A DNA stretch of 64,000 nt from Diprion similis. Lineage: Eukaryota; Arthropoda; Insecta; Hymenoptera; Diprionidae. How positions within the stretch are numbered: the first letter of the stretch is position 1; the number at the start of each line of letters is the position of its first letter. Below the pieces are notes generated by a model. The model ran no database searches. It saw only the letters and a list, made by a program, of their open reading frames with translations, and was not told the origin of the DNA. Made by a program: the position numbers and the translations under genes. Location of the stretch: positions 11,623,001 to 11,687,000 of the forward strand of contig NC_060114.1 in the NCBI RefSeq assembly GCF_021155765.1. Direction: 5' to 3'. Shown piece by piece: positions 47,474 through 60,919 of the stretch.

Positions 47474-49644
47474 CAACTAGCGAAACACGCAACCTTATCG
47501 TAAAATAATTCAAATACTTATATATATATATATATGGTCGTCGATTTCGTATGACTTGTCGGATGTCGATTAAAAAAAAAAAAAAGATTTTCCATTCCTT
47601 TCTTTGATTCCATCAAATATGTATTCGATGTATGTATAAATTGCATCTGAATAGGTGTGTATGCAGTCCGCACGTATAATTTCTGTAGAATATCGACCTA
47701 AGGGTTCCTTCCTTCGTCAGTCGAGTCTTCCGTCCTGCCTTCGGCTGTTGAACTTGCAGTTGGTTGGTCGGTCTGAACGGTACGCAATGATAATGACGGT
47801 GGTGGTGGTGCAGGGGTGGTTAGAAGTTGAGTCGAGTCGAGAGAGCTTCGGATAAGTTCGAAGAGAGGAGGGTAGATGGAAAGGTGCAGCGCCAATTAAC
47901 CCGGAAAGCTCAAGCCCTGTTATCGCTTTAATCCGCGGACGAAAGCGTCTAGGATTCGTGGATCTAGTGAAACATCGAGCACGTGGCTCTTGTGAACGGA
48001 AGACGATAAAGATTACTCGCTTTTGCTCGTGGAAAAAGGAATTATATATAGTCAAAACAGTTCCTCCCCTCTTACAAATGGAGGGTTTTTGTTCGTCGAC
48101 AAAAACTTTACGGAGTTACGTTCCGGTTGTTCTGCAGTTAATCTTGGAGTGGCTTAGAGTTTTGTTAAGGTTCAGTATAAGTGGATAAATGACGAGATTT
48201 AAAAACAAAATCAAAAATTAAGATTTATACAGAGTGAAGGAAATATGTTCGGTTGTATACTTGATTCAAATAACCTTGCATTATACCTATTATAGAAGTA
48301 GAAGTTTTGACTACAGTTGACAGCTCGATTGTAGTTTTAATTTTTGATAAATTACGCTGCACTGTTACGTTTTTTCTTAGTCACCAAGAATTTGCAGTTT
48401 GTCCACGTTCGGAAAATAAAATATAATAAAAAGGATCCTCGATCTTATGTCATCGTGTACAAATAATAAAAGACTAGCATATTTTGGGCAGACCAACCAT
48501 AAGTTAAGACTCTAAACGTTATTACCTAATAACAGCACAATATTCTTCATTTGAATTTACGATTTTGAATTTTGTCTTCCTTTCTTTTTTCTTTTCTATG
48601 TCAAGGAGAGATTCTTATCATAAAACTCAACTCAATCAACTTCAACTCGACTCTTTAAACGCTGGTTTAATCATTTCTTTTGTTCGATGCACGTTTCACT
48701 GAATTGTGAATAAGCCTGATGCATTCATTCTGAAACACTCGAGATAAACCCGCTGGCCGCAAAATGACCTCAACATTCAGAACATCGCAGTGTCGTAGCT
48801 GTTTCCAAATACACATAGATAATCAAAAGACGCGATGTCCAGTGTTCAGGAAAAAACTGAAAGTCAGACAGGAAAAGTCAGGGAAGTTTTCAATTATTTA
48901 CAAAATTTTGGCGACGACATGAAACGAGAAAGAATAAATCTTCCCCCAAAAAGGATCCAAATTCAAAGAACCATTTTTTAAAATCATGAGCCTGTTTTTG
49001 AGTACCGATTAATTCCGAGATATTCCCATTACGAATTCACCCGCAAGTTGAGGATTTTTTCCATAATGGTAGTTTGAATTTTAGTCCATGGAAAAAATTG
49101 TAGTTTGATCAGGGAGTATCAAGAAACGTTCTCAATCGCTTTAGAATCCACTATGAAAAAACAGTAGTAATAATTTGAATTTTTTTAAATTATCAAGGGG
49201 TAGCTGCACGCCACACGAAAGGAGGTCTGTCTACCTTCGTTTCAGGGGTTCGGGGGAGGGGAAAAGGAGCTTATAGAGAGAGAATACGGTTCGAGGGAAG
49301 TTCGGTGAGATTTGCCGCGTCGGCGATCAATGCGTAGGTTTCTAGGTCAGGGCTGTGTTCGACACGCCGCCCGAACTCGGCACCCTTATCCTCCTCTTCA
49401 GCGTCCTCCGCACTCGAATTCGCGCGCTAGTTGTCCCGCTGGCTTACTGACCGATTAGCAGGCTTCGCTGAATCGGTACAAAACGCGTCTCGTCGAAGGG
49501 CGATTCACTGAGGAAAGTTAAGAATTCAACAGTTGACCGTAGAAAATCAAATTCCAAATCGAAGGGAGCTTGGGTAGCTGGAATATTTTTTGAAACAATG
49601 AAAAATTAATCGAGATAACCGAAATCATTGAAAATCATTACCGA

Positions 49645-50294
49645 TCACTTGGTAGATCGTGGAAATCGTTTTATATCTTACGGTGAACGCCAAGTGGTTT
49701 CGATTCGTGAAGATTATATTGCAATTTCTATACTATCGTGTGTAATACTTCCAGTTTTGATTGACTTTTAATGATTTCTCATGGCGTTCTCGATGATTTC
49801 CAGTGATTTTTACGCTTTCCCATGATTCTGTTCGGTTAGGAAATTACTAAACATCGCCTAGAACGCGCGGAAGTGATAGGAAATCAATAGAAATCACGGT
49901 GTAAAGGCAGAAATCGATAGAAACAACTCGAAATTGGTGTTGATCAATACGAATCATTCATTTGATTTCCAAGCAACCAATCGAGGTACTCATCGCTTGG
50001 CAAATCATAGAAACCGTTCTATATCTTACAGTGAACGCAAAGTGATTTCGATTCGTGAACATTTCTCTACTATCTTCTGCAATTGTTGACTTCCTTCATT
50101 TGGTGCTTTCTCACAGAGTTCGAGATGATTTCCGTCGACATTACGTGATTCGGAAATCACTGAAAATCGTCTATAACTCTCGAGCTAATTGGAAACCAAT
50201 GAAAACCACATTATGAGTGTGAAATCGATAGAAGCCACTCGAAATCAATGTTACAACGCATCGGAATCATTCATTCAATTTCCAAGTGAATAGA
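49645..50294 (+). repeat. Diverged tandem duplication (about 350- and 300-bp units)
   Basis: Unit 1 starts TCACTTGGTAGATCGTGG and unit 2, about 348 bp later, TCGCTTGGCAAATCATAG. Both continue TATATCTTAC(G/A)GTGAACGC and AGTG(G/A)TTTCGATTCGTGAA and end with CATTCATTTGATTTCCAAG / CATTCATTCAATTTCCAAG. A third CTTGGCAA start follows at about 50297 and then stops. Shorter GAAATC(N)nATAGAAA motifs recur within units. Confidence 0.75.
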
Positions 50295-52508
50295 CTTGGC
50301 AATCTGTGCGATATACACACGTGCGGCCAAATTTAGAAATGTATGGAGATACGTGGAGCATGGAAATGAATACTAGAGGCGAACGAGGGGGGGAGAAACG
50401 TTCCGACGAATCCTTCCACCCCCAAGGGTGGAGACCTTGTACGCGTAACACTTTTGCACGAAAGTATGTTTGTATGTTATACGGCCGTCAGAAACAGGGG
50501 CGGCAGGGGGGAGGGGGGGGGGGGGAGGATAGACGGGTTGGTTTTAATGCAGGCGAGAAATCATAAAACAGCTCCGCAGAGAAAGAGAAAAGGAATGGAA
50601 GAAGGGCGCATGCAGGGGGGAGAGAGACAAGGCCTCGTTTTCTCGGGCATCTTATATGTATGAATACCTGGATATGTATGAAAGGACTGACTGGCGTGTG
50701 TATAAGCTAGTACCAACATACTGCAGTGTATTCTTTATTCGAAGCGACAGCAGCTTCGTCGGACTTTTGAATTTAGAAATGAATCAACAAATCTCTCTTG
50801 TAAAGCTTTCTGGCCGTTTGTTTCATCCGGTTTCATTTTCTTATTCTTTTTATTCGTTTCGCTCGGTTCCATCGAGTCACTTCCAAGTAATAGTCCGTAA
50901 CAAAAAAAAAACGTCCGTTGTACATGAGGAAAATTTTTAAAAAGCTCATGAATTCCGAAAACCACTATTTTCCGTTACGCTAAAAAAACCCAATACCTAT
51001 ATTTTGTGCGTTTCACTCGCATGCAAAATCTGATAGTTACTCGTATCGTAGTCATGTTCGAAATTTCATCGGTTTACCGTGTGAGTTAATATATGTTTTT
51101 TTTTTGTTTTTTTTTTTTCATTTGGCGGCAAACCCACACCTATAATTCGTCAAGAACACGTTATATTTGTAGACACGTCGAGGGAGTCTGATCAAACGGC
51201 AAAAGGATCCTGCCTCCGGCATTTTCAGGGTTGGGTGTGACGATAGAAAGAAGCTTGCCTGCGGGGCGTTTTACACCACCTAATCATAAGCCGCCTAATC
51301 TCTTATATCCGCCCGTCATGCTGTGTGCTTGTTCTCGATTCTTTGTACTCTTTTTCTTCAAAAGACTTGGTCGGATCGTTCTCATCATTTTCTCGGCATT
51401 GCTTCTGCCTTGTGTAGCAACGTTTAAGGGGGTGCCCTGGACGATTTTAACGTTGTCGTAGATATACATAATTCTGAACGAAAAGTTTTCAATATACGTT
51501 TTTATTCGATGCGGAAATAAAGAAATGGCACAAAAACTACGAATCTACGAATCTTGTCAAAGGCTTATTGCGTTTAAAAAACGTGGAAACTGGGATATCG
51601 CATCACCTTAACCTGTTTCTCGTATGACATGAAGATAATATTTTAAACGAAACTGAGGATAGCTGAATTAATTGATGAAAATATAGATAAAATAAAACAA
51701 GATATATTTATAGTTACAAAAAAACAAAGGAATCTGCGTCTTTAGCAATTTGAAAAACTAAAGTGAAGTGAAAGAGGGAATGACTTGGAGAACGGAGTTA
51801 ACGGGAGAATAATAATATACGGCACACCGGATAAAAATCGCGGTAAACATTATTCTTTAGAAAATTATTTGCAACCCCGGCAGTAAACGGGTTTAAGTAT
51901 ATAGCAGCCCATGAGTGCCTCTTCAGGCTGACGAGTGGAAATGGCAGAGAGGTTTCGTGGCTGGGCTAGACTGGGTTGAGTCGGGCTTCCGATTTCGGTT
52001 AAGATGTTCTCAGTAGGCAGACTTTAGCACCTCGATAACTTACGCACCTATTCGTATCAGGATCGATCGTTCAATTATCGATTATTGTAATTATCACAAG
52101 AGCTTTTCTAATCTCAATTGGAATAATTAGCTGATCAAGGTGTCTCGTAAGCGTGTTCATTTCTCATCATCGGTCCTTTGTCGCGACTTGAAGTTTCGCA
52201 AATTGGAACAGCATCATGAGAGTAAAATGAGGGGGGGATAGAATGTACAAGGACGTTGAGGGATGTTAAAATGAGACGATGCGAAATTACGGAAAAGGGG
52301 GAACGACGTTACAGTTGTCGGGCAATAAATAATAATAATAATAATAATAATAAGGGAAAAGCTCGCGTGTCTGGGTCTTTTTACTCGAGGGACAGGCTAT
52401 AGAGAAGCACATAGTGGTGGGTCGGTGCCTACTGCTTCGATGGTTGTACGTATGTATATGTATTCAAGAGGAACGGAGATATCCAGGTGAGCCATGTCTG
52501 CGGAGACG

Positions 52509-52538
52509 AACTTGTCGACGTCGTCGTCGTCGTCGTCG
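52509..52538 (+). repeat. (GTC)n trinucleotide repeat
   Basis: About nine GTC/GTC-like units within the intron; the poly-Arg and poly-Asp frames across it are artefacts. Confidence 0.85.
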
Positions 52539-55500
52539 ACGGTTGTGCATGTGCGAGACGCGAAGGAACGGATTTGAGGAAAGGTTGAAAGGTCGATCGG
52601 GATCAATGCGTGCAGGGCTGACTGACTGACACACACACCCCTAATCGAGATTCTGTGCATGTGACCAGGTTAAACGCGTTACATACACGTAAATATGTAA
52701 TCGCGAGTGGCATGCTTAAACAGCCGCGCTTATACCTCCCCACTGAATCAACTATACCTGTTTCTTACTACAACTATAAACAAGTATTTCCATGCACATA
52801 TACCTTCGGTATACTAGAGAGAATTGGACCTCGAATCGAAATCGCTGTTAGTAGTCTACGTGCAGGTATTATTATATTATACATGTACAAACTACGTGAT
52901 AAATTGAAAGCAGAGCTACCTCTATATCTATGTATATATAGATATATATAGATATGATAATAAATTAGATTTTCTATGTACTTATAGCTCGTACTGATGT
53001 ATGGTCTAGGTGAAATGTATATATTTATGTGGGAATATATTATAACATCAACGTCTATGTACTTGGAATGTACATACATTAGGTCGGAATAATCGTGCAC
53101 GAATATATATATATATATATATACTTGTGTTATGTGTGTACATATTTTTATAACAAAATTTGAATAATATATTGTTTAAATTCATCATGCTACATAGACA
53201 TAACTCTACTTCTGCTGCTCCTGCTGCAGAACCGCGCCTGCTATTTCAACGCTACAAATTTTAAAGATACATGCCTTGAATATAATATTGTCGCATGCGT
53301 TAAACAAACTTTTTTAATACAATAATTGAGTGGTTATTTTATACGCTGGGACAAGACTTATTATTTGGGTTTATGGTACGGTGGTTTGGGATCAGATTTT
53401 TTGTATTGTAAGTTCATTATCACTTTTTCTTTCATTATCGAATAATAAATTTATTCATGTATTATCTCATGAATGTGGATTAACAGAGTTACCAGCAAAC
53501 CGGTTAAATAAGGTGAAAAACAATGAATGACTGGTACACAAACTGTGGACCAAAAAACTCACTGCAAACAGCGGAATGTATGTATTCATACATGTGACGT
53601 TATGTCCCGTATAACAAAAAAAGGGACAAGTTTTGTCTGGAGTGAATTTTTTTATAACCCAGTTTTATTACAACTCATGCACGAGTTTACCGTTATTACA
53701 AAGTATAATCAAGTAAAAATAAAGAAAGCAAAAAAAGAAAAAACGTGAATTTATACGTTTTTAAGACGTCGATGCAGCCTTTCTTGCTGAGATTGAGGTG
53801 AAAAAAATGTACGGAAAGAATTCTGATCGTTCGTTAAAAGATTCTCGAAATTTTTCATACAAAACCTCTGCAGAAGAGCAGATTAATTATAACATTTGAC
53901 ATGTGAATATTTTCACGTCATTGCGTAGGACGCTGATCGATTCTGAAAGTAAATTTCAAGGGTCAGCAATTCTGTCAGTTCAAATTACACTTCAGTACAG
54001 TGTCCGCACTCCTCGATAATAGTGTATTGTATTACAAGGAGGTAAACTCCTTTCCGTCCTTTCGGGCCGAGCGTAAGTTTCCAATGTGAGTCGTAGATGC
54101 ACCGATAACAAATATGGCAAATGCGCGAGGCGAAAAGATCGTTGCCGAAACGAAGCTCAAAATTGAGGTTAGGATCGCGTAACGTCACAATTATTTGCAA
54201 CTGCGCATGCGCGTAGTGTAGAAAATACGATTTTTCACCCCTAGGAGTTGAAAATGGTCTTTTTTATACAGCACGCATGCGCATTCGCTGACTCACACGA
54301 CCGTCATAGAAACGGATACTTTGTGTACGGAAAACACGCGTGAAAAAACGCGTAAGTAAAATATGCTTGCGTTATATAAACGCACTTTAACCCATTAGTT
54401 ACGTACTCATCCGACTGCCTGAGACGCGACGTTTCAGAGGTACTCATGAAGGCTTTTTCACGTCATCGTACCTACTTCAAAAGTTTATTAGTATGTAAAA
54501 AGTTGACATAAACCGGTGCGATGTAAACTTGCGTTATGGAAAAAGTTCCCTAGTGAGTGCTCAGTTCTTCGAAACTCCGTTACGTGTATCTCGTTATGTA
54601 TGAGAAGCAGTTACGTCAGTTAGCTTTTTGACAATCTGGTGAAAGAAATTTATATGTTCAAGTCAATTGTGAGTATTTTGGAAAGTATTTCATTTAACAA
54701 TTTCTTCATATAGACGTACGTATGGAAAATTTTCGGGACCGGGATTTATCCATAAATAATTTCACTGAAATACAGTTACTCGTAGATTTTGTTAGAACTT
54801 GGTTGAAACTTTAACGCAGATAACCAATTAAAATCACTTACTGGTGATCGGCTAACCAAAATAAACCCTGAAAAGCTTGATCCGTCGATTAAATCACTGG
54901 CGTTAATCACTCTTCGTTAACTAACAAAAAAAATTACTGAGAAAGTGTTTGTTACACCGTGACTTCCAATTTAAAATCTATGCTTTCCTCATTGTTCTAC
55001 GGAGATGACTGTACGACTATAAGTTCATATGCTGATCTCCTTAATTAACGATAAATAGATCAACAGTGTTATTTGATCAATGAGGGTGAAAATGAACGAA
55101 ACAACATCCCTACTGCGTGGTCAAAACGATTTTCAAAAAAAGTAGAATAACCCAATCTAATTGATATTAACAATTATTTTAGAAAAAATATTTTGTAAAT
55201 AAAACGTTGAAAATTCTTTAACTCTTGTGTTTTTGATCCGATTTCAATGTTTTCAAACTCATTTTGTTCGCTGGCCAGAACTTCGCCAGTTATCTAAGAA
55301 CAAACGGGAAATTTTACATTAAAGTATAGTTTTAAGACGCAAATGCAATTGGTGACAAGTATTTGTTGCACCATAATTATGTAAATAAATATATTTTAAT
55401 CCACTCTGGAAATAACTATCTCTGAAAATTTCAGTGACCACCAAAATAAACTCAAAATCATTGGAATCAATTTAAATACACTAAAGTTTAATTATTTCTG

Positions 55501-56222
55501 ACGTTATAATTACAAAACCTTTTAAAAAATTTCATATTATTTGAATTTTTTCGAAACGGTTTCTATTTCTTAAGTATTTGAGACGATGCTACATTCGTCT
55601 TCACCGCACCATTGGTGCAAATAACACTTACTAGCAACTTGTTTAACGGTTTTTTCTACCTTCCTAAGACCCATTAATTGCATGAGATGCTTATGCTACA
55701 TCTACCTTTCTTGCAAACGTTCAACTATTACAACCCCCCAAAAAAGTGTCTTGTTCGGCAGACTAGACCATATTTTTGGACCCGTTGAATGCAAAATCGA
55801 TGTCAAGATTGCTTCATCATCACCAGATTCTCAGTTCCACATAAAGTATTGGATTCTAACTTGCGCATCGAAAAGTCACGTATGTTCCAAGCAGAACGAT
55901 TACTCAGAGTCCTGGAGGTGACGAGGCGATTCTGACACCGGATTCGGATTCAGCATATCCAAAAACATGTCGGCAAAAGACACCCTTTTTTTCTGCGGGC
56001 TTGTGTTTTTCGACAAATTAAGTGATGCTGGGATGTAGTACCTACCTAGGTTATTACCACGGGGTACGTCTACCTACATTGTACATACATACCTACCTAC
56101 AATAACAGCGCGCCTACCTATACGTATGCGGCATAAAACAATTCAGTCTCTAAATTAGCCTCGTTCGCAAGCAGCAAGCCGAGAGTGATAGAGTGTTGAG
56201 GATATACCGGTGCGGGACTGAC

Positions 56223-56499
56223 CGTCGTGGAGCGGGTCGATAGTGTGGATCATCAGCTGTAGCAAACCATGGCGAAACTTGGCGTGGCTTTCGCGCGTCG
56301 TGTGACTTGTCGTTTGTCCGCCACCCCCGACGCCGCCTCCGATGCCACTCGTTCCGTCTCCACCGTGGCCGCTGCTGCTGCCCCCTCGACTGCTGCTGCA
56401 TCCAGCCTCTGCGACTGAGGCTGGGACCCCGCTGCTTCCGCAGGCTCCGGAGACACCGCCGACGCTGGTCTCGCTGCTGTTTGTCGCGTTGGGATGCTG
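56223..56499 (-). CDS. Nckx30C cytoplasmic-loop exon, Ser/Gly-rich
   Basis: Codes 92 residues plus one base of the Gly codon shared with the exon at 44470. It begins in phase 0 after acceptor TTGTGTTTCAG with QHPNATNSSETS, continues as a Ser/Gly-rich low-complexity stretch (GGSSSGHGGDGTSGIGGGVG), and ends in the conserved segment HAKFRHGLLQLMIHTIDPLH. That segment and the following KVDEKATQ form one conserved block in insect NCKX, split here by the 11.75-kb intron. It belongs to the large cytoplasmic loop after the first alpha repeat. Donor G|GTCAGT. Confidence 0.9.
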
Positions 56500-56835
56500 C
56501 TGAAACACAATTTCGAAAATACACCGAGGTTAGGAAGCTTTTCGTAAAAGAATACCTGCGAACGCCTGCTGAGGAAAGAAAATATCGAATGAAAAGTAAT
56601 TCTTCGTCAATTTCATGCAGGATAATATATTCCTTCAATTTTTACTGTTTATGTTGACTGAATGCTGCGAACGATGGTTAGCCTAATGGGATTTTGTGTG
56701 TCTTATGCAGGGATTGCATGTTAAACGGGCTCCGTCGGTAAAGAAGCCGCTGGATCGATAACGCATGCCCACCTAGGCCCACTTACCCGCAGAGTAACTG
56801 GTCACGAAAATTTACGCCGTTTATTTGCCAACTGT

Positions 56836-57153
56836 ACACAGTGAATTCCTAAAGACCGCATGGTCCGTCGTCTTCTAAAGTGTGATGCGCACGCGCTACG
56901 ATCCGAGAACGACTGTTTGTCGGAGCGAGGAACCGTCATTAATGTAACCTAAAAAATTTTAACAGTTGTCGCTGGCAGTTGTGCTCCACACCGAAAACTG
57001 TCAAAATTTTTGAGGTTACACACTTCGCTGGGAACTGTCGTCGTCGTCTATGACGGTTGGTCGGCCTGGGGAACAGTCGCGTTCAGATTCTAATGTGTGG
57101 GCATTAAATTTGAGCAAACGACGGACCATGTAGTCGTTAGGAATTCCCTTTAC
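56836..57153. mobile_element. MITE with AGTGAATTCCTAA ends (complete copy)
   Basis: The left end is ACAGTGAATTCCTAAAGACCG and the right end on the other strand AAAGGGAATTCCTAACGACTA, both followed by CATGGTCCGTCG. A central palindrome (TAACCTAAAAAATTTTAACAG against CTGTCAAAATTTTTGAGGTTA) repeats the motif of the 46.5 kb palindrome. About 320 bp, no coding content. Related copies at 46.7 and 63.6 kb. Confidence 0.7.
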
Positions 57154-60100
57154 ATACGTATATATTAAATAGAGTTGTTTTCAACGATGAAACAATAAAT
57201 CTTATTATTACCTTGCATCTCTACGCAGATGTATCCTAAATTCCCTGAGATTTCGTGTAATCTGCGATTTTTGTCACGACCCGCGATCCCCGGTGCCTAC
57301 GTAATACCCACTTATACGTATATAATACTCGGGAAGGTTGTCACATTATCCGAAATCGAGTCTGCACCCTGGGGTCGGAGCCAAGTCGTATGGATATAGG
57401 ATGCTGCCGGTGCCGTTAAACGCGCTGTGTCAGATCGGATAAGCGCTGGTTTTCTCTCCGTCGACACCGCGACGTGGCCTCGATTATTAACACATTACTA
57501 CTGCAGTTTCATTTTATTAAAATAGAACGCGACGCGGTAGTTTCGAGGATCTGCTGCTGCAGGTCGTGAGTGGGAAGGTTGGTAGACCTATAGACTCGTC
57601 ATGTAGGTCGATGAATCGTCCCATACATACACAATGTACACCTCATCCAATGCGGGTACAACGTACGAGGATGACTCCAAGCGATTATTGATGTAACGGT
57701 GAAACGCTCTTGCAGATTTAATGAATCGGATGGTTTCATTTGGAGTTCACGTCTGTTCAATGACGGCACTATTACTTTTATATTCTACCTGATAATTAAC
57801 AGGTTGTGTTGCTTCGATTGGGGGTCGTTTCGCCTGGATTCAGGCAACTTTGTCACTGTCATGTGACCATTGTCCATTGTCAGCGTCGGTACAAGGCACA
57901 CACAATAATCATATGCCTATATACACATACGTTTCCGAAGAGTATTTGTGGACATCAATAAATTTTCTCATACCGGTGAAAAGGACAAAAAAATGAAAAT
58001 TGCTATGACAACTCGGTTACCTAAAACAAATGAAAAAGAGGCAAGCCAGAGACAGACTGAAAATTCATACTCTAGTAGCTACGTATCTATTAATTGGAAT
58101 ACGACGTGGCCCCTATACCTATATACTCCTTCTGTATTGATACCAATTAGGGAGCACCAGTATCGTAGAGTAATTGGCGGTATCGCGGTCCTTGTGTAAC
58201 CCAATACGGTAATCGGATTATAATCAGAATGACCGACTGCAGCAGAGGCAGGTTTGGTGAAATGAAATTGAGTGAAACGTGTTTCTGTGCGCATGCGGTA
58301 TAGATGCTGCGTATTTGAATTTAAGCGGGATATAACATATGTCCTAACTTCCTAACATATGGAACAAGCTTCACCGAAAATAATAAAGCATGAAAATAAA
58401 ACACGACGCGAGAAAATTAAGGCGTAGCAATATGGCTACCGTGGCACTTCAGTGAGTCTCCACCTCGGAACTTTGATCGCTTCTTACTGCTAGTCAATTT
58501 CTTAACTGCCGGAAATTTTTGATTTCACCGATTTTCTAACCGCGGCATGATTCCGGAATGCGGAAATTTTCATTAAAACAAATCTGGATTGCAACGTGTC
58601 TCCGCTACTGAGCCCCGTCTAGTCGTTCGTAGAGCAAACGTTTGGCGACGTTTAGCACAGGTGGAAAAGTGATTTGAGCAAAAATTGCAATTATTGCAGT
58701 AGTTGCAAGTAAAGTTACACCTGTACACCCGCAGCATCGTAATAGCTGGAGCGGACTGCACTTGTTATTATTTGAGGTAATGAACCAGCTCCTAATTAGC
58801 GAAGAGGTCGACAGCCGCGGTCCACAACTTTTAATTGCTACTTGACGAGAGTTAATTTCACTCCAGAACTCAGATGATATAACCTCAAGTTCTCATCGCC
58901 AACTGAGTTAAAATCAGTTATACAATAATATACTTCGAAGAATATAAAAGAGATGTACATGAGTGGATAACTGTCTTGAATTAGGTATAAAAATTACTCG
59001 CGAGCTTGAAGAGTCTGTGTAAATAATTTTAGACGTGAAATAGTTGAAATCTTAACAGTAAGAATTAGAAAAAGTTGAGTTTGTCACAATAAATTTCACA
59101 AGCCAAAATAATCGACTGCATAACTGTTCTCTTCGTGGTTTAACAGTGGTTTAATAATCATCGATGATCCATTGAATGTCGTACCGGTTTGACAACAGCA
59201 TGCGCCTCAATTGCGGATCGGTCAGTGCAAAAAACTCGTGTGAATGTTAAGTGGGACAGAAAATGTTCACCCTGTCCAGTTCCCACACACATTATAAAGA
59301 ACATAACGCTTTTTGCTAATGCAGCAGGGTCGACTATCATACACACACAAGAATGTGACTGCCGCGGCGGCAAGGACTCGCCGACCATTTCTGGGTCGAG
59401 TACCGGCCGTCGGGGCTTCTACCCTGCTGCAGGGTGAGTAGTTGCCCGCGGCGCGGTCGTGGAAGGAGGAGACGAGTGCTTCCTAAAAGTTGCATTCCCC
59501 AGGGTGCATGGCGAGCGAGTTGAGAGAGTCTAGCACTAGACGACAATAAGGTGTTCACCAGGCGCGCCTCGACGTGCTGCACCCAGCTGCTAAGTAATAA
59601 GTGCGGGCACTCGTATATGATATAGGTTTTAAATTAATTTTGTCTCAGACACAAGCTCCGACTAATTTCTTCCGTTTCATCACCTTTATTTGCCCCTTTC
59701 GTCTGGCTGACTCTTGTTCATTCATTTTCTGCTTATCCTTGTTTGAAGACATTCCGCAGTTTTTTTGTTTCGCCGTTTTTCATATTCATTATCGTATACC
59801 TTCCCGCACGTGGTCTCCAGAATGGAGGAAAGAAAGTAATCATTATACGTGTATGTTTCATATTTCGAGATGAAACGGTAAAACATGGCAAAGCTGTATG
59901 ACCGACTACGCATGCGCGAAATAATTGAACTCTATTGGTCGGTGAGATCGTACCGCGACAGTATTTACGTCTGCAAAGCAGTGCAGACAACTTACTCGAT
60001 ATGCGGAATGAGATACGAAACCTTTTCGCGGCGAGTGGCAAATTGAAATTATGTTATCAGTCATCAGTCAGTTGACAATGAGAGTTAGTTCAGTCTACCC

Positions 60101-60919
60101 AAGGCTTCACATGAACTATTTTAGATTTTCTTACGAATGCAAAAAAACATTCGCACCACCTACATCACGACGACAAATCACGTTTGACAACCAAAACTTG
60201 AAGTAGCCAGCCTGCACGAAGAAACCACAAAACTCACGCATGTGCAGTCGGGCACTCAAACTGCTAAGTTTCATCATTTCCTCTCGGTACGATAAGAGTG
60301 AAATGAAGAACCAAGAACTCTGTCCCGCCGTATTTATGAAATCTGGGGATTCTACGCTGATCTAAACAACAAAAAATTAATCACGGAAATACGAAACTAG
60401 ATTCTTGACGCAGTGCCATGCAGAATCGATTGAACGTTTGGCAATGGAATCGTGTCCTCCTTGAGGGTTCTATCGCTTATTGATATCCGCCGAAGGACCA
60501 GCTATTTTGTATAATTGTGCTCGTCACATTGGGTCTCATGATTAATTGTCTCCGGTCGCTTAAAAAGGTTCCGCTGGCAGTACGGAGCAGACATTATTAT
60601 GCGGAACACAGTAGCCATGTACCTACCTCATTTCCATCCTGCGTACCATCCTGCATCGATTGTGCGAGTGACGCTCATTCAATCGTCGAAGAACAATGTC
60701 GAAGTAATTACAATCGACGTTACGTACACGTATTATATGTCTGCAAACCTACCACCCTGGCTATTCAATATCAAATCAGCTTCCCGGCATATTACACGTG
60801 TAACGCATATTGTTCAAATTATCGGTATCCACATACTATCCAATTACTGATCGGAATGGAGTTCTCACCTAACTTCAAGTTTTCGCGAAGATCTCCAGCT
60901 ACTCGGTACTCGATCATTT

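Larger units (their letters stand above)
44471..56222 (-). other. 11.75-kb Nckx30C intron
   Basis: Donor G|GTCAGT and acceptor TTCTATTTTCGCAG. Its contents include a poly(T) tract at 44572-44603, inverted-repeat elements at 45.3 and 46.2-46.8 kb, a poly(A) tract at 47.45 kb, a GC-richer patch at 49.24-49.5 kb, a tandem duplication at 49.65-50.3 kb and a trinucleotide repeat at 52.5 kb. No further exchanger exon and no nested gene were recognised on either strand. Confidence 0.8.

Noticed and set aside
56307..56657. Arg/Cys-rich plus-strand frame opposite the 56 kb exon
   Set aside because: It is the antisense of the Ser/Gly-rich Nckx30C exon.
59189..59437. Plus-strand open frame ending at a donor-like GTGAGT in a GC-rich patch
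   Set aside because: No acceptor, partner exon or family resemblance; a donor match alone is not enough.
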